A stretch of 34,249 nucleotides of DNA from Alistipes sp. GTDB lineage: Bacteria; Bacteroidota; Bacteroidia; Bacteroidales; Rikenellaceae. The stretch covers positions 1 to 34,249 of the forward strand of contig JAJQCA010000016.1 of assembly GCA_021202985.1 (NCBI GenBank). Reading direction: 5' to 3'. The notes below the pieces were generated by a model, which saw nothing but the letters and a program-made list of their open reading frames with translations, had not been told where the DNA came from and did not search any database. This document shows positions 14,559 to 22,108 of the stretch, in pieces. Position 1 is the first letter of the stretch. Each line of letters begins with the position of its first letter. The translations under genes were made by a program, and so were the position numbers.

Positions 14559-16082
14559 TTGAAAAAGATAAAAGGCGCACTTATTTCGGTTTTTTATAAG
14601 GACGGTCTTGAAGATATAGTAAGGAAACTTGCCGCTGAAGGCGTTAAGATATATTCTACGGGGGGAACCCTCTCATTTATCGAGGGCCTCGGAGTGGAGG
14701 CGTTACCGGTGGAGGGCCTTACCGGTTACCCTTCCATTCTGGGAGGCAGGGTAAAGACTTTGCATCCGATGGTATTCGGTGGTATTCTCGCTCGGCGCGG
14801 TAACGAGACGGACCGTAGCCAGCAGGCCGAGTACTCGATTCCGGATATCGACCTGGTTGTCGTGGACCTCTACCCGTTCCGGGAGACCGTGGCCTCGGGG
14901 GCCCCGGAGGAGGATATAATTGAGAAGATAGATATAGGCGGTATTTCCCTTATAAGGGCGGCGGCCAAGAATTACAGGGACGTGGCCATCGTAAGTTCGG
15001 TCGGGCAGTACGGGAAATTGTACGAATGGTTGTGTTCGCAGGGTTGCTCCACTACGCTGGAGCAGAGGCGTGAGTTGGCCGCGGAGGCGTTCGCCGTGAG
15101 TTCGGGGTACGATTCTGCCATCTTCGACTACTTTAACTCCACGGAACAACGGCTTTCTTTCCGCCTGGCGGCGGACAACGGGACGGTGCTCCGTTACGGG
15201 GAGAATCCCCACCAGAAAGCCGTTTTCTACGGCGATCTCGAACGGATGTTCACCAAGCATAACGGGAAGGATATTTCATACAACAATATGCTGGATATCG
15301 ACGCGGCGATTAACCTTATGGAAGAGTTTCGCGGCGAGCCGGCTTTCGCGATTTTGAAGCATAATAACGCTTGCGGACTCGCCGTGCGGCTAACACTGGC
15401 CGAAGCATGGGACGCCGCGTTGGCGTGCGACCCGGTGTCTGCCTTCGGCGGAGTGCTTATTTGCAACCGTCCGGTGGACGGGGAGACGGCAGCCAGGGTA
15501 GACGAGTTGTTCTTCGAAGTTATTATCGCCCCGGGGTATAGCCCGGAAGCGTTGGAGACCCTGAAAAACAAGAAGAACCGAATAATACTCGAACTAAAGG
15601 ATGCCGGCCGCAGCGGTAACCAGTTCCGCAGCCTGCTGAACGGGGTTGCGGTAATGGACCGTGACACTAAGTTGGGCGGAGCTGATACCGAAATGACGGT
15701 GGTAACCGAAAAGGGAATTACCGAGCAGCAGAAGGCGGACCTCATTTTTGCCAATATATTGGTGAAACACAGTAAGAGCAACGCAATAGTTTTCGCAAAA
15801 GACAATACCCTTATCGCAAGCGGTCTGGGCCAGACATCACGGGTAGACGCTCTGAAGCAGGCAGTAGAGAAAGCCAAATCGTTCGGATTCGAACTGAAGG
15901 GTTCGGTCATGGCTTCGGACGCCTTCTTTCCGTTCCCCGACTGCGTGGAGCTGGCGAAAGCGGAAGGGGTGGAATGCGTTATCCAGCCCGGCGGGTCGGT
16001 GCGCGATCAGCTCAGTATAGACTACTGCAACAATAACGGAATGGCTATGGTCTTTACCGGCATGCGGCATTTCAGGCATTGA
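14559..16082 (+). CDS. purH: Bifunctional AICAR formyltransferase / IMP cyclohydrolase
   Basis: PurH performs the last two steps of inosine monophosphate synthesis: formylation of AICAR with 10-formyl-tetrahydrofolate, then ring closure. The 507-residue protein has an N-terminal MGS-like cyclohydrolase domain (about 1-190; KGALISVFYKDGLEDIV, STGGTLSFI, GGRVKTLHPMVFGGILARR) and a C-terminal transformylase domain (about 195-507; RYGENPHQKAVFYG, ILKHNNACGLA, DPVSAFGG, SDAFFPFPDCVE, IQPGGSVRDQ). The reading frame has a stop at 14544-14546 and no ATG before the conserved region, so TTG at 14559 is the start. mreB follows 62 bp downstream. Confidence 0.97.
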   Translation: MKKIKGALISVFYKDGLEDIVRKLAAEGVKIYSTGGTLSFIEGLGVEALPVEGLTGYPSILGGRVKTLHPMVFGGILARRGNETDRSQQAEYSIPDIDLVVVDLYPFRETVASGAPEEDIIEKIDIGGISLIRAAAKNYRDVAIVSSVGQYGKLYEWLCSQGCSTTLEQRRELAAEAFAVSSGYDSAIFDYFNSTEQRLSFRLAADNGTVLRYGENPHQKAVFYGDLERMFTKHNGKDISYNNMLDIDAAINLMEEFRGEPAFAILKHNNACGLAVRLTLAEAWDAALACDPVSAFGGVLICNRPVDGETAARVDELFFEVIIAPGYSPEALETLKNKKNRIILELKDAGRSGNQFRSLLNGVAVMDRDTKLGGADTEMTVVTEKGITEQQKADLIFANILVKHSKSNAIVFAKDNTLIASGLGQTSRVDALKQAVEKAKSFGFELKGSVMASDAFFPFPDCVELAKAEGVECVIQPGGSVRDQLSIDYCNNNGMAMVFTGMRHFRH

Positions 16083-16144
16083 TTTATATAACTATATTAG
16101 GCTAAAGAATAATATTTTATTTAACCCGAAACCGGATTTTTTAG

Positions 16145-17164
16145 ATGGGATTGTTTTCATTGACACAGGAGTTGGCCATTGACCTTGGGACGGCCAATAC
16201 TGTCATAATATGTGACGGGAAGATCATGGTCGACGAACCGTCGATCGTAGCGTTGGATTACCACACGGGTAAATTGGTGGCCATTGGGAATCAGGCCCGC
16301 CAGATGCACGGTAAAACCCACCAGAATATACGGACGATACGCCCCCTGAAGGACGGGGTTATCGCCGACTTCAACGCCACGGAGCTGATGCTCCGCGGGC
16401 TTATCAAAAAGGTGCGTTCCCGCAACCACCTGTTCAGCCCTTCACTAAAGATGGTAATCTGTATCCCGTCGGGTTCGACCAACGTGGAGATAAGGGCCGT
16501 ACGAGACTCTGCAGAGCATGCAGGCGGACGTGAGGTATACATGATATTCGAGCCGATGGCGGCCGCCCTGGGGGCGGGTCTCGACGTGGAGGCTCCGGAG
16601 GGTCATATGGTTATCGACATAGGCGGCGGAACTACCGAGATTGCATGTATATCGCTGGGCGGTATAGTATGCAGCGAGAGCATCAACGTGGCGGGCGATG
16701 TATTTACGGAGGATATCCAGAGCTACGTGCGTCAGCAGCACAATATACGTATCGGGGAGCGGACTGCGGAAGATATCAAAATAGCCGTCAGTGCCGCGGT
16801 GTCTGAGCTTGAGGATGAACCGGAGGATTATGTGGTTACGGGTCCCAATGTTCTGACCTCGCTGCCCTCTACCCTTACCCTTTCGTACAGCGAGATAGCA
16901 TACGCCCTTGAGAAATCGCTCGTGAAGATAGACGCGACCATAATGAAGGTCTTGGAGGCCGTGCCGCCCGAACTATACGCCGATATAGTGAAGAATGGTA
17001 TTTACCTTGCCGGCGGCGGGGCCCTGCTGAAAGGGTTGGACCGCAGGCTCCAGGAGAAGACCAACATACCGTTCATTGTGGCCGAGGACCCGTTGAGGGC
17101 AGTAGCCCGCGGGACGGGTATCGCCCTCAAAAATATCCACCGATTCTCGTTCCTGATGAAATAA
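16145..17164 (+). CDS. mreB: Rod-shape-determining actin homologue MreB
   Basis: MreB polymerises into membrane-bound filaments that orient lateral cell-wall synthesis. The 339 residues are of usual length. The actin-fold nucleotide motifs are present: phosphate-1 IDLGTANTVI near residue 13, phosphate-2 MVIDIGGGTTEIACISLGG near residue 158, and the adenosine segment GIYLAGGGALLKGLDRRL near residue 282. The N-terminal MGLFSLTQE provides a possible short membrane-binding helix. It is the first gene of the elongasome series. Confidence 0.97.
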   Translation: MGLFSLTQELAIDLGTANTVIICDGKIMVDEPSIVALDYHTGKLVAIGNQARQMHGKTHQNIRTIRPLKDGVIADFNATELMLRGLIKKVRSRNHLFSPSLKMVICIPSGSTNVEIRAVRDSAEHAGGREVYMIFEPMAAALGAGLDVEAPEGHMVIDIGGGTTEIACISLGGIVCSESINVAGDVFTEDIQSYVRQQHNIRIGERTAEDIKIAVSAAVSELEDEPEDYVVTGPNVLTSLPSTLTLSYSEIAYALEKSLVKIDATIMKVLEAVPPELYADIVKNGIYLAGGGALLKGLDRRLQEKTNIPFIVAEDPLRAVARGTGIALKNIHRFSFLMK

Positions 17165-17254
17165 GCGCCGGCAGCGCCTCTCCCGCCTTTGCATGGTCAG
17201 GGGTAAGAAAACCATCGTGGTCGGGATAAGGGAATGTGAACCCTGCAATAGTTT

Positions 17255-18088
17255 ATGAACAGGCTGATAGATTTTATCAGGAGTATATACGTGCCGCTGC
17301 TCTTTATCGTTATAGAGGTGGTGGCACTGAACTATTATGCCTCTTCCACAAGCTATACAAAAGCAAAACTTCTGACCGCATCCAATCACGTTATGGGCGG
17401 ATTTCACAGGACCTTGTCGGATATCGGCGACTATTTCGGCCTGCGCCGGGAGAACGATATGTTGTTGGCCGAACTGGCTTCGCTGCACAACCGGCTGGAG
17501 GAACTTGCCCAACTCTTGCCGCAGGAGGATTCCGGTTTCGAATATGCCCAAGGGGGCGAGTATTCCTATACGGTGGCCTCCGTTATTAATAATTCGGTGA
17601 CGAGGCAGGAAAATTTCATTATCATCGACAAAGGGGAGCGCGACGGGGTAAGGATAAATATGGCGCTCGTAACCCCCGATATGAAGATGGTGGGGTATGT
17701 TTTGGATTGCAGCGAGAACTTTTCCATAGCAATCTCGGTGCTCAACCGGGAGTTCCGTACGGGCGGAAAGATAAAGGGGAAGGATTATTTCGGTTCGCTG
17801 TTCTGGGACGGTACCAGTCCGGATTATATAACCCTGTCGGAGATACCCAAGTACGCCGATATAGAACCGGGAGATACAATCGTTTCGGGCTATTCGTCGA
17901 TCTTCCCGCCGGATGTGCTGGTAGGTACGGTCGAGGATATCCGCATGACTCAGTCCAATTACTACGAGGCGCGTGTGAAACTCGAAACTCCGATGACGCG
18001 GCTTGGAAAACTGTTCGTGGTGAATTATGCCGACATTCAGGAGCGGATGTTACTGGAAGAGGGCTTGTTCGAAACTCCCGAGAATTAA
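17255..18088 (+). CDS. mreC: Rod-shape-determining protein MreC
   Basis: MreC is a bitopic protein linking MreB and MreD to the periplasmic cell-wall machinery. The 277-residue protein has one N-terminal membrane anchor (about residues 9-29), a coiled-coil helix (about 60-92; LRRENDMLLAELASLHNRLEELAQ), and a C-terminal beta-barrel domain with the family signatures VINNSVTRQENFIIIDKGERDGV and YADIEPGDTIVSGYSSIFPPDVLVGTV (read in parts). It follows mreB after 90 bp. The following 160-bp AT-rich gap before mreD is longer than other gaps in this series. Confidence 0.94.
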   Translation: MNRLIDFIRSIYVPLLFIVIEVVALNYYASSTSYTKAKLLTASNHVMGGFHRTLSDIGDYFGLRRENDMLLAELASLHNRLEELAQLLPQEDSGFEYAQGGEYSYTVASVINNSVTRQENFIIIDKGERDGVRINMALVTPDMKMVGYVLDCSENFSIAISVLNREFRTGGKIKGKDYFGSLFWDGTSPDYITLSEIPKYADIEPGDTIVSGYSSIFPPDVLVGTVEDIRMTQSNYYEARVKLETPMTRLGKLFVVNYADIQERMLLEEGLFETPEN

Positions 18089-18248
18089 AAAAACGTAATG
18101 GTGCCTGCAAAAGGTTTAATTATTAGCATGAGAGTGAATAAGCGTTTTTTTAAACAAAGGATTGGTTTGTTAAAATTTTAATATTGGATGTTCTGGAAAG
18201 CGGATATTTAATTTTTTGTAGTTATTGCTAAAAATATTTGATTAGCGG

Positions 18249-18782
18249 ATGTTGAGGGTTATAGAATATACGTTGTTTTTCCTTGCGGTTACGGTATTGC
18301 AGGTGTTCCTGTTCAATAACCTTAACCTGGGTATTTATATCCATCCGCTGGTTTACATCGCTTTCATCATACTGCTTCCCATGGAGACCCTTCCGGTAGT
18401 GGTTCTGGGCCTGGGGCTGTTGAGCGGCGTTATAATGGATGTGTCTACCGGTTCAGGCGGGTTATATACGGTAGCTACCGTGTTCACATCTTTTATCAGG
18501 CCATATCTGTTACCTTTGATACTCGGCCGTGACGAAGTCAAGGAGGGAGGTGTCCCGATGCCGTCGAGAATAGGGTACAGTAAATTTTTCCGATATGCCG
18601 GAATAATCGTCTTCCTGCAATGTTTCGTTTTCTTCACGTTCGAATCGCTGGTTTTCCGGTATTATTACCTTACGCTTATTCGCATTCTGGCCAGTTCAGT
18701 AGTGACGGTCGTTTTGGTATTTTTCACACAGATGGTTTTGTCCGGGGCCCGGGATAAGTCGCCGTCGCAAACATACCAGTGA
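18249..18782 (+). CDS. mreD: Rod-shape-determining protein MreD
   Basis: This 177-residue, strongly hydrophobic protein has the length and position of MreD, the inner-membrane partner of MreC that helps activate PBP2-RodA. About five to six membrane segments can be read: 5-22, 28-45, 47-68, 72-88, 111-130 and 137-160. Sequence conservation in MreD is low, so the call rests largely on topology, length and location between mreC and PBP2. Its TGA overlaps the ATG of the next gene (TGATG). Confidence 0.88.
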   Translation: MLRVIEYTLFFLAVTVLQVFLFNNLNLGIYIHPLVYIAFIILLPMETLPVVVLGLGLLSGVIMDVSTGSGGLYTVATVFTSFIRPYLLPLILGRDEVKEGGVPMPSRIGYSKFFRYAGIIVFLQCFVFFTFESLVFRYYYLTLIRILASSVVTVVLVFFTQMVLSGARDKSPSQTYQ

Positions 18783-20602
18783 TGGGCGGGCAGAGGGTGA
18801 AGATACTGCAACTGCTCACGGTGGCCGCTTTCGCGGTAATCATCCTGCGCCTGTTCTATATACAGGTTATCGACAGCGAATACAAGAACAAGGCTTCCAA
18901 TAATGTACTTCGTTATGAAGTGCAATATCCTCCGCGAGGCGAGATATACGACCGTAACGGTGAGTTTCTCGTGCAGAGCAAGGAAGTTTACGACCTGATG
19001 GTCGTACCGCGTGATATGCAGCAGTTCGATACCCTGATGCTGTGCGCAATCGTCGGTATTACCCCCGAAAAGTTGCAGGCGGAGCTGGACAAGGCCGCCC
19101 GGTATTCGCGCAGGCTGCCGTCGGTTGTCATGAAGCAGCTTCCCAAGGAGGTTAAGGTTAAACTGGACGAACGGAATTTCCCCGGCTTCTATACCGTCTA
19201 CCGCACTATCCGCTCCTATCCGCGCAAGATAGGAGGTAACCTGCTGGGATACGTGGGTGAGGTCGACCGCCGCGCTATCGAGCGGGACAGCTATTACCGG
19301 AGCGGCGACTATATCGGAAAGAGCGGTATGGAGCTCTCGTACGAGAAGATTCTGCGGGGCGAAAAAGGTGTAAGGGTTAATATGGTGGACGTCCACGGTA
19401 TAGCCAAAGGCTCTTATGCCGACGGGATGTACGACACCCTGCCGGACCCCGGTCCGGCCATAACGAGCACAATAGACGCCCGTCTGCAAGCGCTGACCGA
19501 GGAGCTCCTCGAGGGAAAAGTGGGGAGTGTCGTCGCCATAGAACCTTCAACGGGAGAGATTCTGGTTATGGCCAGCAGCCCGTCATACGACCCGGACGAG
19601 TTGGTGGGTCGCGAGAGCGGCAATAATTATATGACCCTTCTAAACAACCCACGAAAGCCTCTGTTTAACCGTGCGGTAATGTCACGTTACCCGCCCGGGT
19701 CGACATTCAAAGTCATCAACGGTCTCATCGGGATGCAGGAGGGGGTACTTACTCCCGATGTGAGATATTCGTGCAGTATGGGCTACACAGTAGGTCGCGG
19801 TGTAAAATGCCACTCCCACTGGTCGCCGCTCAATCTTATCGACGCGGTGCAAACTTCCTGCAACGCATATTTCTGCTATGTCCTGCGCAATATCCTCGAT
19901 AACCGAAAATATTCCGGAATCCGCGAGGCGATGGACGTTTGGCACGACTACGTGCAGAGCTTCGGGTTCGGGACCACCCTCGGGTCGGATTTCGTGGACG
20001 AGCTGAAGGGCTTCGTTCCCGACGCCGCTTATTATGAAAATAAATACAATGGCAGGTGGAACTCCCTTACGGTTATCTCTCTTGCTATCGGGCAGGGCGA
20101 ATTGGGCTGTACACCGCTCCAGATGGCCAACCTCGCAGCTATTATCGCTAACCGGGGACATTACTATATACCACATGTAGTAAAAGAGATACACGACCGC
20201 GACTCGATCGATGCGAGGTTTTACGAAAAGCACTACACGAAGGTCGACCCGCACTATTTCGATCCCATCGTGGAGGGGATGTACCGTGCTGTACACATGC
20301 CCGGCGGCACGGCCCAGCGGGTGAGGCTGGACGGTCTGGATATTTGCGGGAAAACGGGTACGGCGCAGAATCCACACGGTTCCGACCACTCGACATTCAT
20401 GTGTTTCGCACCGCGCGATAATCCCCGGATCGCCATTTCGGTCTATATCGAGAACGGTGGTTTCGGGGCTACCATCGCCGCCCCAATCGCTTCGCTTATT
20501 ATCGAGCAATACCTTAATGGTGAAATAGAGCGCGACTACCTGGTGCAGCACATCAAGTCGATGAAAGTAAACTATCCCTATTATGACAGGCAGGCAAGAT
20601 AA
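18782..20602 (+). CDS. mrdA: Penicillin-binding protein 2 (elongation-specific transpeptidase)
   Basis: PBP2 cross-links peptidoglycan during lateral growth, working with RodA. From the ATG at 18782 it has 606 residues; a GTG at 18779 adds one residue. The architecture is an N-terminal membrane anchor (about 7-25), a dimerisation/pedestal region starting with RYEVQYPPRGEIYDRNG, and a C-terminal transpeptidase domain. The active-site motifs are S307-T-F-K310 (PPGSTFKVING), S359-C-N361 (TSCNAY) and K524-T-G (CGKTGTAQ). It is translationally coupled to mreD and overlaps rodA by 20 bp. Confidence 0.96.
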   Translation: MGGQRVKILQLLTVAAFAVIILRLFYIQVIDSEYKNKASNNVLRYEVQYPPRGEIYDRNGEFLVQSKEVYDLMVVPRDMQQFDTLMLCAIVGITPEKLQAELDKAARYSRRLPSVVMKQLPKEVKVKLDERNFPGFYTVYRTIRSYPRKIGGNLLGYVGEVDRRAIERDSYYRSGDYIGKSGMELSYEKILRGEKGVRVNMVDVHGIAKGSYADGMYDTLPDPGPAITSTIDARLQALTEELLEGKVGSVVAIEPSTGEILVMASSPSYDPDELVGRESGNNYMTLLNNPRKPLFNRAVMSRYPPGSTFKVINGLIGMQEGVLTPDVRYSCSMGYTVGRGVKCHSHWSPLNLIDAVQTSCNAYFCYVLRNILDNRKYSGIREAMDVWHDYVQSFGFGTTLGSDFVDELKGFVPDAAYYENKYNGRWNSLTVISLAIGQGELGCTPLQMANLAAIIANRGHYYIPHVVKEIHDRDSIDARFYEKHYTKVDPHYFDPIVEGMYRAVHMPGGTAQRVRLDGLDICGKTGTAQNPHGSDHSTFMCFAPRDNPRIAISVYIENGGFGATIAAPIASLIIEQYLNGEIERDYLVQHIKSMKVNYPYYDRQAR

Positions 20603-22022
20603 GGCGTTCGGCTCCGGCCATATAGATTGGTGGGTCGTGGCGATTTATGCCGCCCTCGTATTGATAGGGTGGGTAAATATATATGCGGCGGTATATAACG
20701 AGTCGCAGGCCGGGGTTTTCGACCTGAGTCAGCGTTACGGTATGCAGATGCTCTGGATAGGGATATCCCTTGCAGTAGCGGTTGTAATACTGCTGGTGGA
20801 CGACAAGTACTGGCATATGCTGGCATATCCGTTTTACGGGGTAGCAATACTCGTCCTGTTGGCCGTACTTGTGGTGGGACGGGAGGTAAACGGTGCCAAA
20901 GCCTGGATTTTCATTGGCCCGGTAGCTCTCCAACCGGCCGAGTTCGTGAAATTTACCACCGCCCTGGCGCTGGCCCGCTACATGAGCCGCTATACGTTTA
21001 ACATACACGATTTGAAGGACCTGCTCCGGGTAGGGCTTATAATAGCCGTACCGGCTGCGATAATTGTTCTCCAGAACGACGCCGGTTCCGCCGTGGTATA
21101 CGGTGCGTTCCTGTTCGTGATGTACCGCGAAGGGATGAACGGATGGTTATATGTAGCCGGGATGCTGGCAATAGCTTTGTTCCTCGGTTCCTTCCTGTTT
21201 ACGCCGGAAACCATACTGGTTCTGCTCGTGCTGGGCTGTACGGTGGCGGAAGGCCTTACCAACGGCTATTGGAAGCAGAAGATAATCTTCCTCAGCGGAA
21301 TCGCCCTCAGCACGCTGATAATCTATTTTACCTCCGTGTTTTTCATTACGGAGAATACCGAGGTGTTCTGGGCGCTCCTGGCCAGTGTGCTGGTATCGCT
21401 CGTTTTCGTTGTCCTGTATGCTTACCGGCACCGACTGCGTAACGTATATGTATATTTGGTTCTGTTTCTCTCCTCCCTCGTGTTTGTCTCCACGGTCGAT
21501 TATGTTTTCGACAATGTGATGCAAATCCACCAGCAGAAAAGGATACTGGACCTGCTGGGACTGGAGTCCGACACCCAGAACTGGGGATATAACGTCAACC
21601 AGTCCAAGATAGCCATCGGCTCTGGAGGACTATTGGGTAAAGGTTTTCTAGAGGGCACCCAGACGCGGTTCGATTTTGTGCCGGAGCAGAGTACCGACTT
21701 TATTTTCTGCACCGTCGGCGAAGAGTGGGGCTTTGTGGGTACTTCCATCGTTACGGTGTTGTTTTGCCTGTTAATCCTCCGGCTGATGAAGATGGGCGAG
21801 CGGCAGCGGGAGGCTTTCGGCCGGATTTACTGTTACTGTGTGGCCGCGATATTTTTCGTCCACGTGGTCATCAATATAGGCATGACAATTGGGATTATGC
21901 CGGTTATTGGTATACCGCTCCCGTTTTTCAGTTACGGAGGTTCTTCTTTCCTGGCGTTCACGGTGCTGTTTTTTGTAGCCGTAAGGCTCGATGCGGGAAA
22001 GCGCGAACTTCTTCGTAATTAA
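20583..22022 (+). CDS. rodA: RodA-type SEDS peptidoglycan polymerase
   Basis: RodA is the SEDS glycosyltransferase that polymerises lipid II into glycan strands, paired with PBP2. The 479-residue polytopic membrane protein shows family signatures: VNGAKAWIFIGPVALQPAEFVK near residue 101, the LQNDAGSAVVYGAFLFVMY segment with the conserved catalytic Asp region, and C-terminal GFLEGTQTRFDFVPEQSTDFIF, VGEEWGF and GIPLPFFSYGGSS (read in parts). It is longer than the roughly 370 residues of E. coli RodA because the central membrane region (about 200-310) is extended, as I recall for other Bacteroidales. It closes the elongasome series. Confidence 0.95.
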   Translation: MTGRQDKAFGSGHIDWWVVAIYAALVLIGWVNIYAAVYNESQAGVFDLSQRYGMQMLWIGISLAVAVVILLVDDKYWHMLAYPFYGVAILVLLAVLVVGREVNGAKAWIFIGPVALQPAEFVKFTTALALARYMSRYTFNIHDLKDLLRVGLIIAVPAAIIVLQNDAGSAVVYGAFLFVMYREGMNGWLYVAGMLAIALFLGSFLFTPETILVLLVLGCTVAEGLTNGYWKQKIIFLSGIALSTLIIYFTSVFFITENTEVFWALLASVLVSLVFVVLYAYRHRLRNVYVYLVLFLSSLVFVSTVDYVFDNVMQIHQQKRILDLLGLESDTQNWGYNVNQSKIAIGSGGLLGKGFLEGTQTRFDFVPEQSTDFIFCTVGEEWGFVGTSIVTVLFCLLILRLMKMGERQREAFGRIYCYCVAAIFFVHVVINIGMTIGIMPVIGIPLPFFSYGGSSFLAFTVLFFVAVRLDAGKRELLRN

Positions 22023-22108
22023 AGGTTGTTCCGACTAATGGTGGGAGGGTTTAAGCGGCCTGCGGTTACAGATAACTACATATAAGGGCTAAGCACAATA
22101 ATCACGGT

